A stretch of DNA of 6,088 nt, taken from contig JAUYKR010000002.1 in the NCBI GenBank assembly GCA_030699855.1, forward strand, positions 1 through 6,088, written 5' to 3'. This document shows, in pieces, positions 1-5,508 of the stretch. A program made the position numbers and the translations under genes. The notes beneath the pieces were generated by a model, which ran no database searches, was not told the origin of the DNA, and saw only the letters and a program-made list of their open reading frames with translations. The first letter of the stretch is position 1, and each line of letters starts with the position of its first letter. The stretch comes from a bacterium. Lineage in GTDB: Bacteria > Patescibacteriota > Gracilibacteria > JAUYGZ01.

Positions 1-332
1 TTCATTTGGGAGTAGCTAAAGGCGACGAGGTTTTTGTACCACTCGGCTCAGACGAGATTCAGCATCCGGAACCGGGTGAAATCATCTACTTTTCCGATGA
101 AGACAAGCAGGTCCTCTGCAGGCGAATGAATTGGAGAGCGAGCGAGATACTGAAAATCACCGAAGACACTACTCAAACCATCATCAATGTTGAGGGGGTT
201 GGAATCATTCCTAGATCGCATGTGCAAGCCGCGCATGAGGAATTAGCACAGCTGCTAAAAGAGCATTGTAGTGCCGAACTAAAAATGGAATTTCTCAATA
301 AAGAGAATCCTTCGACAGGGTTCAATTTCTAG
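1..332 (+). CDS. B3/B4 domain protein, C-terminal part (5' end outside window)
   Basis: The reading frame is open to the left edge (His codon at 3-5 before a TTG at 6), so this is the C-terminal ~110 residues of a longer protein and no start can be assigned. The motif order VPLGSDE, PEPGEIIY, then CRRMNWR followed by KITEDT and INVEG fits the free-standing B3/B4 domain family (COG3382). That family is named after the tRNA-binding/editing domain of phenylalanyl-tRNA synthetase beta. Family members are usually a little over 200 residues, so about half is present. By family knowledge these proteins are suspected to bind or proofread tRNA or amino acids, but no firm role is established. The gene ends with TAG and converges on the Fur-family gene; no clear terminator is visible in the short gap (333-372). 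The assignment rests on recalled family motifs, not a search. Confidence 0.75.
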   Translation, partial: HLGVAKGDEVFVPLGSDEIQHPEPGEIIYFSDEDKQVLCRRMNWRASEILKITEDTTQTIINVEGVGIIPRSHVQAAHEELAQLLKEHCSAELKMEFLNKENPSTGFNF

Positions 333-348
333 TCACTATACAGTAAAT

Positions 349-375
349 TCAAGCGCAATTTCTGCACTGCCCCTA
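349..375 (-). other. Residual Fur tail behind amber codon (second CxxC)
   Basis: On the minus strand the Fur frame reads TAG (375-373) and then the codons for GQCRNCA, followed by TGA (351-349). Fur proteins commonly end in a short stretch of the form H-x-L-E-F/L-Y-G-x-C-x-x-C, so TAG stands where Tyr (TAT or TAC) is expected, one base change away. The tail keeps both Cys codons. It is either a fresh nonsense mutation, a site of translational readthrough, or a sequencing error. Confidence 0.7.
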
Positions 376-771
376 AAACTCCAGACTGTGCGACTGAACC
401 CGGAAACGCTTTTGCCCTTGGATCATTCGTTCAAAGTCCTCCAGGTGTTTATCCATCTCGACCGCTTCCACGGTATCGCAACTGTTGCAAATCAAGTGAT
501 GATGATGCCCTCCTTCTTTCAGCTCGTAACGCATGATTCCATCTTTGAAGATAATCTCCTGAGCAATACCCTGCTCGCTGAGAAACTGCAGTTCACGATA
601 AAGCGTAGAGGCATCTGGTTTTAGATCTTGCTTGGCCAAGAGGCCCACAATGTCCTGAACCGACAAGGCACAATGCTGATCGATAAGAAATTGCAGAATG
701 GCCGTACGAACCCTGGTCATTCTGAATCCCCTGGGCCGGAGAGCATCGTAAATATCTTGAAGTGATTTCAT
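373..771 (-). CDS. Fur-family metal-responsive repressor, cut short by an amber codon
   Basis: A 132-residue DNA-binding regulator of the Fur/Zur/PerR family, which in its metal-bound form represses metal uptake or stress genes. Residues 1-82 form the winged helix (RMTRVRTAIL near 17-26; recognition helix region DASTLYRELQFL at 53-64). The dimerisation/metal domain follows, with H89-H92, the first structural zinc pair C95-N-S-C98, H109 and H128. The frame stops at TAG after HSLEF, one codon before the usual end. Reading past it gives GQCRNCA and then TGA (349-351), which is the expected second CxxC. The intact ancestral protein would be about 140 residues. The start ATG has no Shine-Dalgarno sequence, and the predicted transcript begins at or beside the ATG (leaderless). 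Divergence from a ZIP transporter favours a Zur-like (zinc) or Fur/Mur-like role. Family call is strong; the metal is inferred. Confidence 0.88.
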   Translation of the reverse strand: MKSLQDIYDALRPRGFRMTRVRTAILQFLIDQHCALSVQDIVGLLAKQDLKPDASTLYRELQFLSEQGIAQEIIFKDGIMRYELKEGGHHHHLICNSCDTVEAVEMDKHLEDFERMIQGQKRFRVQSHSLEF

Positions 772-777
772 GTAAAA

Positions 778-806
778 ATCATAGCGTGAATGAGAAATGC
801 TTGCAA
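778..806 (-). promoter_or_regulatory. Promoter of the Fur-family gene
   Basis: On the minus strand the -35 is TTGCAA (801-806) and the -10 is TATGAT (778-783, 5/6 match to consensus), with a 17-base spacer. Transcription would begin near 771-772, at the ATG itself, which implies a leaderless mRNA and explains the absence of a ribosome binding site. Predicted by eye. Confidence 0.55.
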
Positions 807-812
807 ATGCAA
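801..812. promoter_or_regulatory. Candidate Fur-family operator (inverted repeat)
   Basis: TTGCA-AA-TGCAA is a perfect 5-base inverted repeat centred on the shared -35 hexamer. It overlaps a direct repeat of TGCAAA (802-807 and 808-813), and AATGC (796-800) is matched by GCATT (820-824) further out. Fur-family sites are AT-rich inverted repeats in such divergent gaps, so this is the best operator candidate here. It does not match a well-known Fur or Zur consensus exactly. Confidence 0.4.
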
Positions 813-829
813 ATGTGTCGCATTAATAT
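801..829 (+). promoter_or_regulatory. Promoter of the ZIP transporter gene
   Basis: The -35 TTGCAA (801-806) and -10 TAATAT (824-829) are separated by 17 bases. An alternative -10 is TATAAG at 827-832. The start point would fall near 836-839, leaving an 11-14 base leader with no Shine-Dalgarno sequence. The -35 is the very same hexamer used by the divergent regulator gene, so a protein bound there would block both directions. Confidence 0.5.
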
Positions 830-849
830 AAGTTTGCTTCATTTATAAA

Positions 850-1689
850 ATGTCTGATCCCCTTCTCTATACCCTCATAAGCACTTTGGTTGTGAGCGCA
901 ATGTCTGTCGTAGGCATAGCCACGCTTATGATCAATCGAAAGTTGCTGGAAAAGATGCTGCTGTTGTTTATAAGCCTTTCGGCAGGAGCTCTACTTGGCG
1001 ATGTCTTCTTTCATTTGCTTCCGGAACTGATTCACGACCAGGGAAGCTTATCGCTTGCCGCCTCTGCTTTGATTCTGGCTGGGATTATAGGCTTCTTCAT
1101 ACTGGAACAGTTCCTTATCTGGCATCACCACCATCAGGTGGAAACCCCGGAAGACCACAGTCAGCATCATCACAAGCACTCGCTCTCTATCGGAACTATG
1201 AATTTAGTCGGAGATGCTTTTCACAACCTCCTTGATGGTATGATCATCGCCACCGGATACCTGATAAGCCCAGTAGTTGGAGTAAGTACGACTCTTGCTG
1301 TCCTCCTGCATGAGATTCCTCAGGAGATTGGCGACTTTGGTGTGCTCATTCATTCCGGCTATTCCGTGAAAAAAGCTCTGTTTTTTAACTTCATCACCGC
1401 AGTTTTTGCCGTTCTTGGAGCCTTGATCACTTTTGCAATTGGTTCCTTCACGGATGATCTCATGTCTATTCTGATACCACTAACCGCCGGCGGCTTCATT
1501 TACATCGCCTGCAGTGATCTTATTCCGGAGTTAAAAAAGGAACACAAGACCGGACGGGCATTTCAACAACTTATGGCACTTCTAGCTGGCATCATGATTA
1601 TGTTTGGAATTCTCTTCGCCGATACTCACGAAGAGCAAGGTGAAGCATATGAGCCGGAAGCTTCTCACTACGATGAGATGAAAGACTGA
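850..1689 (+). CDS. ZIP-family divalent metal transporter
   Basis: A 279-residue inner-membrane importer of the ZIP family (zinc, possibly iron or manganese), moving metal into the cytoplasm. About eight hydrophobic helices are visible: 5-27, 34-57, 69-91, 117-140, 143-168, 175-198, 205-225 and 238-257. Signature metal-site motifs are HNLLDG (125-130, helix 4) and HEIPQEIGDF (154-163, helix 5), where Gln takes the place of the second His of HEIPHE, a common bacterial variant. The loop between helices 3 and 4 is His-rich (H92-H95, H103, H106-H108, H110), typical of a metal-collecting loop. The C-terminus is acidic. The ATG has no ribosome binding site. The gene is divergent from a Fur-family regulator, with promoters sharing a -35 element, which suggests repression when metal is plentiful. 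Its TGA stop touches the CCA end of the convergent tRNA gene. Metal specificity cannot be read from sequence. Confidence 0.92.
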   Translation: MSDPLLYTLISTLVVSAMSVVGIATLMINRKLLEKMLLLFISLSAGALLGDVFFHLLPELIHDQGSLSLAASALILAGIIGFFILEQFLIWHHHHQVETPEDHSQHHHKHSLSIGTMNLVGDAFHNLLDGMIIATGYLISPVVGVSTTLAVLLHEIPQEIGDFGVLIHSGYSVKKALFFNFITAVFAVLGALITFAIGSFTDDLMSILIPLTAGGFIYIACSDLIPELKKEHKTGRAFQQLMALLAGIMIMFGILFADTHEEQGEAYEPEASHYDEMKD

Positions 1690-1764
1690 TGGCTGGGGCG
1701 GTAGGATTCGAACCCACGCGTGGCGGGACCAAAACCCGCTGCCTTACCACTTGGCGACGCCCCA
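1690..1764 (-). tRNA. trnQ: tRNA-Gln (anticodon UUG)
   Basis: A 75-base tRNA with its CCA end encoded (1690-1692). The acceptor stem TGGGGCG (1764-1758) pairs fully with CGCCCCA (1700-1694), and the discriminator base is G (1693). The D stem is GCC/GGC. The anticodon stem GCGGG/CCCGC closes the loop TTTTGGT, with anticodon TTG at 1732-1730, reading Gln codons CAA and CAG. The T arm carries the usual TTCGAAT loop, and the variable loop is 5 bases. The U1-A72 pair and G discriminator resemble those of E. coli tRNA-Gln. The gene has its own promoter and follows the 370-residue membrane protein gene on the same strand. Confidence 0.97.
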
Positions 1765-1775
1765 AAGACGCGACC

Positions 1776-1804
1776 ATTATAGGAAGGATCTCCTTTTAAA
1801 ACAA
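1776..1804 (-). promoter_or_regulatory. Promoter of tRNA-Gln
   Basis: The minus strand has a perfect -10 TATAAT (1781-1776) and a -35 TTGTTT (1804-1799) with a 17-base spacer. The start point would be near 1769, about five bases ahead of the mature tRNA. The -35 lies just beyond the stop of the upstream gene, so the tRNA can be transcribed on its own. Confidence 0.65.
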
Positions 1805-1819
1805 TCGCAAAGCTTTGTT

Positions 1820-2932
1820 CTACAAGACCACCACGACCACTCCAAGCCAAGCCAGCAGCAGGAGAAGATCAGCTTTCACTCGTTTGGGCAGAAAGAAGGA
1901 GCGAAGGCTGGTGAGAGCGAAGAATCCGAACAACATCAGTACGATCTGCTTAAAGAGCACGGCATCGTAAACTCGAACCAGGAAGGCATCATCAGCGCCA
2001 TTGCGCTTGAGGTAATAGGCCAGGAAGAAGCAGGCCAGGTAAAAAAAGACGAGGGCCTGGCTGAATTTTTGCAGTTCATCCCACACCGATTCGTACTGCT
2101 GTTTGAGCAAGACCTCTTGTTCCAAAGTCTCGTTTGGCTCATCGACGATCTGTAACCATTTGCCAAGTTTATGCGCCCAGCCTTTGGAAAACAGTGCTGC
2201 CTCCTTCTGCCTCTGCAAAAAACTCCAGTCCTCATCGGAGGTCTCCTCCGACTTTTCTTTTTCAAATTCAGTATAGGAATCAATACGTTGCCGCTTGGCC
2301 TTGGCGCCGTAGGCGTACCACTGATCCTTTTGATACTTCTCCAGCTCCCGACGAGCTAATTTCAGCGCTCTTTTAATTTCTGCCCTCAACTCTTTCCAAA
2401 ACTTCCTATTCTGATGATCTCGGATAAAATTCATCTTCCCCAGTAAAAATCCCAGACTTTCCTTCGTAATTGCGGAAAGGGCATCCTGATGCTTGTTTAA
2501 AAAATCCTGAAGAGATTGCTCTTCTCGCCTCAACTCAATCTCAAGGCTAAAATCTGACGACTCGGTTTGAAGAAAAGCTGATGAGGTCTTCGGTGAACCA
2601 GAAAAGATAATTGAGCCATCCGGCTTTTCCGATTTTGAGGACGCCTTAACCTGAACAACGAGCGGCTGCCCTTTTTTCACTTCCCCATCTTCCAAGCTTT
2701 GCTCGACCTTGCGCTTGATTCGCTCTTCATCGGTCTGGCCGTGCTCTCGCTCTACGGCGCTGAAAACGGACGATCTGAGCTGGTCAGCCTGATGTTTTAC
2801 CTCCTCGAGGGAAATGAGATCCCTCATCTCCGCTTTGATCCGCAAATGAGCATCGGTAAAGTGATCGGCCTCGATAATGCCTTCGACCGTTTCGCCCTGA
2901 TCATTTTTGGCCTTGTACTGGAAAGACTTCAT
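1820..2932 (-). CDS. Membrane protein with GspF/PilC-like N-terminal domain
   Basis: A 370-residue protein of unknown function. Residues 1-45 match the small N-terminal domain of GspF/PilC, the inner-membrane platform protein of type II secretion and type IV pili: F-x-Y-K-A-K, then G-x-x-V-E-G-I-I-E-A-D, a DA helix and L-I-S-L-E-E. The repeated GspF membrane domains that normally follow are absent. Instead come a charged helical stretch (45-80), a Ser-rich linker (about 95-127), a long charged, probably coiled-coil region (128-290) and three hydrophobic helices at about 292-308, 324-344 and 354-370. The protein ends inside or right at the last helix, at TAG; seven further codons (NKALRLF) precede a TAA. 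A GGAGGT site lies 12 bases before the ATG, the only clear ribosome binding site seen here. It follows clpB by 58 bases and could be co-transcribed with it. A pilus/secretion link is inferred from the first domain only. Confidence 0.8.
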   Translation of the reverse strand: MKSFQYKAKNDQGETVEGIIEADHFTDAHLRIKAEMRDLISLEEVKHQADQLRSSVFSAVEREHGQTDEERIKRKVEQSLEDGEVKKGQPLVVQVKASSKSEKPDGSIIFSGSPKTSSAFLQTESSDFSLEIELRREEQSLQDFLNKHQDALSAITKESLGFLLGKMNFIRDHQNRKFWKELRAEIKRALKLARRELEKYQKDQWYAYGAKAKRQRIDSYTEFEKEKSEETSDEDWSFLQRQKEAALFSKGWAHKLGKWLQIVDEPNETLEQEVLLKQQYESVWDELQKFSQALVFFYLACFFLAYYLKRNGADDAFLVRVYDAVLFKQIVLMLFGFFALTSLRSFFLPKRVKADLLLLLAWLGVVVVVL

Positions 2933-2944
2933 GGACCGTGTGAT

Positions 2945-2950
2945 ACCTCC
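2945..2950 (-). promoter_or_regulatory. Ribosome binding site GGAGGT
   Basis: GGAGGT on the minus strand, 12 bases before the ATG at 2932. The spacing is longer than the usual 5-9, but no other in-frame start lies between them. It supports the chosen start, which also begins exactly where GspF-type N-terminal domains begin. Confidence 0.55.
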
Positions 2951-2952
2951 AC

Positions 2953-2981
2953 ATTGTATCAGAAAGGCGGCTGGGCTGAAA
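2953..2981 (-). promoter_or_regulatory. Possible promoter of the 370-residue protein gene
   Basis: The minus strand has a -10-like TACAAT (2958-2953, 5/6) in the 58-base gap behind clpB. The hexamer 17 bases upstream is TTTCAG, a poor -35. The gene may therefore be read mainly from clpB, or from this weak site. Confidence 0.25.
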
Positions 2982-2990
2982 TCAGAGGTA

Positions 2991-5150
2991 TTAAGCGATA
3001 GCCAGACTGTTTCCTTTTATCCCCACCTTCACCTTTACCATGTCCGTTCCCGTACCGGAGCTCAACTCCCCCGCCACAATTTTTCTAGCCAGGGGATCAA
3101 GAAGTTGATTTTGAATGACTCGTTTGAGGGGGCGGGCGCCGAAAACCGGATCAAAGCCCTGCTCCGCCAGCAATTCTTTGGCTTTGTCGGAAACCTCAAG
3201 TTCAATTCCTCTTTGTGCCAGTCGAACAGCAACCTGGCTAAGTTGAATATCGACAATTGCCCGCAGGTGTTCCTTTCCAAGCGCTTCGAAAGTAACAATG
3301 TCATCGACTCGGTTGAGGAATTCGGGTCGGAAGTGTTTCTTCAGCTCTTCTTTGAGACGCAACTCCAGAGCTGTTTTTTCAAGTATTCCGGAAGAATATT
3401 CCGGGATGAAGTGAGATCCGACGTTGGAAGTCATGATGATGATGGTGTTCTTGAAATTCACCACCCTCCCCTTGGCATCGGTGAGACGACCATCATCGAG
3501 AACCTGGAGAAGAATATTGAAAACGTCGTGATGGGCCTTTTCGATCTCGTCGAAGAGAACGATGGAATAGGGTCGGCGACGCACCGCTTCGGTCAGCTGG
3601 CCGCCCTCTTCGTAACCGACATAACCTGGAGGAGCGCCGATGAGTTTGGCAACGGCATGCTGTTCCATATATTCGCTCATGTCGATGCGCACCATCGCAT
3701 GCTCGTCGTTGAAGAGAACTTCTGCCAAGGCCTTGGCCAGCTCGGTCTTCCCCACTCCGGTCGGACCCATGAAGATAAAAGAACCGATAGGGCGACCTTC
3801 CACCTGAATACCGGCCCGGCTGCGCCGAATGGCATTGGCCACGGAAGTGACCGCTTGATCTTGTCCGATTACCCGCTGGTGGAGCTCTTCTTCCAGGTGG
3901 ATAAGTTTCTCCAACTCGCTCTGAAGCATCTTGCTGACCGGGACGCCAGTCCACCGGGCCACCACCTTGGCGATGTCTTCCTCGGTTACTTCTTCCTGGA
4001 GAATTGAGCCGTCCTTTTGCATTTTCTGAAGTTTTTCCGTGAATTTTTTCATCTCGCTTTCCTTCTTCGGAATCTCCTGATAATTGATCTCGGCCACCCG
4101 CTGGAGATTTCCGGAGCGCTGCTGTTGCTCGGCTTCACCGCGAAGCTGCTCGGTCGAAGATTTCAACTCTCTGATCTGAACGATAACATCCTTTTCGGCC
4201 TTCCACTTGAGTTCCAGCTCCTTTTCCTTCTCTCCAACTTCTTCCATTTCTTTCTGAACTTTTTTGAGGCGCTCTTTGGAGGCCTCATCCTTCTCTTTCT
4301 TGAGGGCTTCCTTTTCGATTTCCAAGCGAATGAGCTGACGCGCCAATTGATCGATTTCGACCGGTTGACTATCAATTTCCATCCGCAGGGCGGATGTGGC
4401 CTCGTCGATAAGGTCTACGGCCTTGTCCGGTAAAAATCTGTCGGCAATGTAACGGGCGCTCAGTTTGGCGGCCGCCACAATGGCGGCGTCTTGGATACGC
4501 ACCCCGTGGTGCACTTCATATTTATCCTTGATGCCTCGCAAAATAGTGATGGTTTCTTCTACGGACGGCTCACCCACATAGACCTGCTGGAAGCGACGCT
4601 CGAGAGCGGCGTCTTTCTCGATATATTTTTGGTGCTCTTTGAGGGTAGTAGCACCAATCATGTGGAGAACCCCGCGGGCAAGTTCAGGTTTGATAAGATT
4701 AGCCGCGTCCATTTGCCCCTCGGCGGCTCCGGCACCGACCAACAGATGGACTTCGTCCACGAAGACGATGAGACGGCCTTCGGCGGCCTTGATTTCTTTG
4801 AGAACAGCCTTAAGGCGATCTTCAAATTCGCCACGGTACTTGGCGCCGGCCACCATCGCACCCAAATCCAAAGCAATAATTTCTTTACCTCTCAAGGTTT
4901 CGGGAACATCCTGGTCAACAATACGCTTGGCCAGACCTTCGACGATGGTCGTCTTACCCACCCCCGGTTCACCGATAAGAATAGGGTTGTTTTTGGTTCG
5001 ACGGGAAAGAATCTGCATGACCCGACGAATCTCTTCGTCTCGTCCGATGACGGGATCGATCTTTCCGTCTCGGGCCAGCCTGGTGATATTGACAGAGTAC
5101 TTCTCAAGCGTCTCCGACGCGTTGCTGATGATGGTGTCATTTTTATTCAT
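2991..5150 (-). CDS. clpB: ATP-dependent chaperone ClpB lacking the N-terminal domain
   Basis: A 719-residue AAA+ disaggregase that threads aggregated proteins through a hexameric ring, working with DnaK in the cytoplasm. AAA-1: Walker A GEPGVGKT (60-67), pore loop AKYRGEFE (Tyr105), Walker B LIVFVDE (127-133), arginine finger ERRF (184-187). The coiled-coil M domain spans about 265-385 and includes GNLQRVAEINYQEIP (348-362), diagnostic of ClpB rather than ClpA/ClpC. AAA-2: Walker A GPTGVGKT (462-469), pore loop GAPPGYVGY (505-513), Walker B SIVLFDE (529-535), sensor TSN (574-576), RPEFLNR (608-614), sensor-2 GARPLKR (671-677). No ClpP-binding IGF/IGL loop is evident. Standard ClpB has ~860 residues; the first ~150 (substrate-collecting N domain) are missing and the protein begins directly at LEKYSVNIT. 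The ATG has no Shine-Dalgarno sequence. An in-frame remnant of the N domain is not visible upstream. A CIRCE site lies ~350 bases upstream. Confidence 0.97.
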   Translation of the reverse strand: MNKNDTIISNASETLEKYSVNITRLARDGKIDPVIGRDEEIRRVMQILSRRTKNNPILIGEPGVGKTTIVEGLAKRIVDQDVPETLRGKEIIALDLGAMVAGAKYRGEFEDRLKAVLKEIKAAEGRLIVFVDEVHLLVGAGAAEGQMDAANLIKPELARGVLHMIGATTLKEHQKYIEKDAALERRFQQVYVGEPSVEETITILRGIKDKYEVHHGVRIQDAAIVAAAKLSARYIADRFLPDKAVDLIDEATSALRMEIDSQPVEIDQLARQLIRLEIEKEALKKEKDEASKERLKKVQKEMEEVGEKEKELELKWKAEKDVIVQIRELKSSTEQLRGEAEQQQRSGNLQRVAEINYQEIPKKESEMKKFTEKLQKMQKDGSILQEEVTEEDIAKVVARWTGVPVSKMLQSELEKLIHLEEELHQRVIGQDQAVTSVANAIRRSRAGIQVEGRPIGSFIFMGPTGVGKTELAKALAEVLFNDEHAMVRIDMSEYMEQHAVAKLIGAPPGYVGYEEGGQLTEAVRRRPYSIVLFDEIEKAHHDVFNILLQVLDDGRLTDAKGRVVNFKNTIIIMTSNVGSHFIPEYSSGILEKTALELRLKEELKKHFRPEFLNRVDDIVTFEALGKEHLRAIVDIQLSQVAVRLAQRGIELEVSDKAKELLAEQGFDPVFGARPLKRVIQNQLLDPLARKIVAGELSSGTGTDMVKVKVGIKGNSLAIA

Positions 5151-5183
5151 AAAATAATATTTATATTTCGCAAGTTTAGTGTT

Positions 5184-5211
5184 TTGACGATTATATCTAT
5201 TATGATATTAT
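5184..5211 (+). promoter_or_regulatory. Promoter of the small repeat-protein gene
   Basis: The -35 TTGACG (5184-5189, 5/6) and -10 TATTAT (5206-5211, 5/6) have a 16-base spacer. Start point near 5218, giving a leader of about 23 bases before the ATG at 5241. The surrounding 90 bases are strongly AT-rich. An inverted repeat ATATC-N6-GATAT (5193-5208) sits between the two boxes. Confidence 0.5.
5190..5195 (-). promoter_or_regulatory. Candidate -10 box of clpB
   Basis: A perfect TATAAT on the minus strand, about 40 bases before the clpB ATG, predicting a leader of about 33 bases. No good -35 is found 16-18 bases upstream (CATAAA at best), so it would need an activator, an AT-rich upstream element or another sigma factor. 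It overlaps the divergent small-gene promoter. Confidence 0.4.
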
Positions 5212-5240
5212 GTTTATGATTTTATTTTTTATGTGTGTTT

Positions 5241-5477
5241 ATGGATGATCAAGTGTTTCAAAAGACGGTTCTTCAGAAGCTGGATGGGCTGGAGGTAAAG
5301 GTTGAGGGACTTTATGGCCACACGGAGGAATTAGCCAGGGATGTGAAAGGTCTTTATGGCCACACGGAGGAGTTGGCTCATAACTATGGCGTAAGCCAGA
5401 TGAGCTACAAGCATCTGTACGGCTGGGTTTCGAAAATTGCTGGTGATGTCGAAATTCTGAAGGAAAAAACTACTTGA
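5241..5477 (+). CDS. Small protein with two 14-residue repeats, function unknown
   Basis: A 78-residue hydrophilic protein from ATG 5241 to TGA 5477. A GTG at 5235 would add two residues; ATG is preferred, and neither has a ribosome binding site. Residues 21-34 and 35-48 are tandem copies of the form V-[EK]-GLYGHTEELA, with a third, looser echo near 60 (HLYGWVSKIAGDVE). The spacing of Leu/Val/Ile residues and the absence of signal or membrane segments suggest a helical, coiled-coil-like cytoplasmic protein. Candidate-phyla genomes encode many small GL-repeat coiled-coil proteins of unknown role, and this may be one of them. It has a plausible promoter of its own and a strong hairpin 26 bases after its stop. 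It sits between clpB and the CIRCE site on the opposite strand to clpB. No function is recognised. Confidence 0.7.
   Translation: MDDQVFQKTVLQKLDGLEVKVEGLYGHTEELARDVKGLYGHTEELAHNYGVSQMSYKHLYGWVSKIAGDVEILKEKTT
5301..5384 (+). repeat. Tandem 42-base repeat, two copies, in frame
   Basis: Copies 5301-5342 and 5343-5384 are nearly identical at the core (CTTTATGGCCACACGGAGGA in both) and diverge at the edges, mostly at third positions. Being a multiple of three, the unit encodes 14 residues and keeps the reading frame, which points to a recent in-gene duplication. Confidence 0.9.
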
Positions 5478-5499
5478 TCATGTCAAAGGTCTTGCCTTC

Positions 5500-5508
5500 A
5501 TTTTAGCA
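5500..5508 (-). promoter_or_regulatory. Possible extended -10 overlapping CIRCE, facing clpB
   Basis: On the minus strand the right arm of CIRCE runs into TGC-TAAAAT (5508-5500), an extended -10 with a 5/6 hexamer. TTAGCA (5529-5524) stands 18 bases upstream as a weak -35. A promoter here would be fully covered by HrcA and would read toward clpB with a leader of roughly 340 bases antisense to the small gene. Speculative. Confidence 0.25.

Noticed and set aside
330..536. Genome-wide reassignment of TAG to an amino acid, suggested by the Fur amber codon
   Set aside because: If TAG were always sense, the B3/B4 gene would run 67 codons further to TGA at 534-536 across the antisense of the Fur gene, giving an implausible tail. 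TAG appears to work as a stop there.
840..852. CATTT-ATA-AAATG inverted repeat over the ZIP start codon as a regulator site
   Set aside because: Short, AT-rich and with no counterpart elsewhere in the window; the TTGCA repeat at the shared -35 is the better operator candidate.
1784..1795. AAGGA-TC-TCCTT as a terminator between the 370-residue protein gene and tRNA-Gln
   Set aside because: The usable stem is only about four base pairs, the U-run is short, and it falls within the spacer of the tRNA promoter.
1808..1817. Palindrome CAAAGCTTTG just past the 370-residue protein gene
   Set aside because: Ten bases with no loop and no U-run; likely chance or part of the tail codons, no role can be supported.
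2907..4007. Long plus-strand open frame of 366 codons opposite clpB, and similar ones at 4017-4433 and 4491-5219
   Set aside because: They lie antisense to a certain clpB gene, show no family motif and have the composition of mirrored codons; they are shadows.
5235..5240. GTG at 5235 as the start of the small repeat protein
   Set aside because: It adds only two residues and has no better ribosome binding context than the ATG at 5241.
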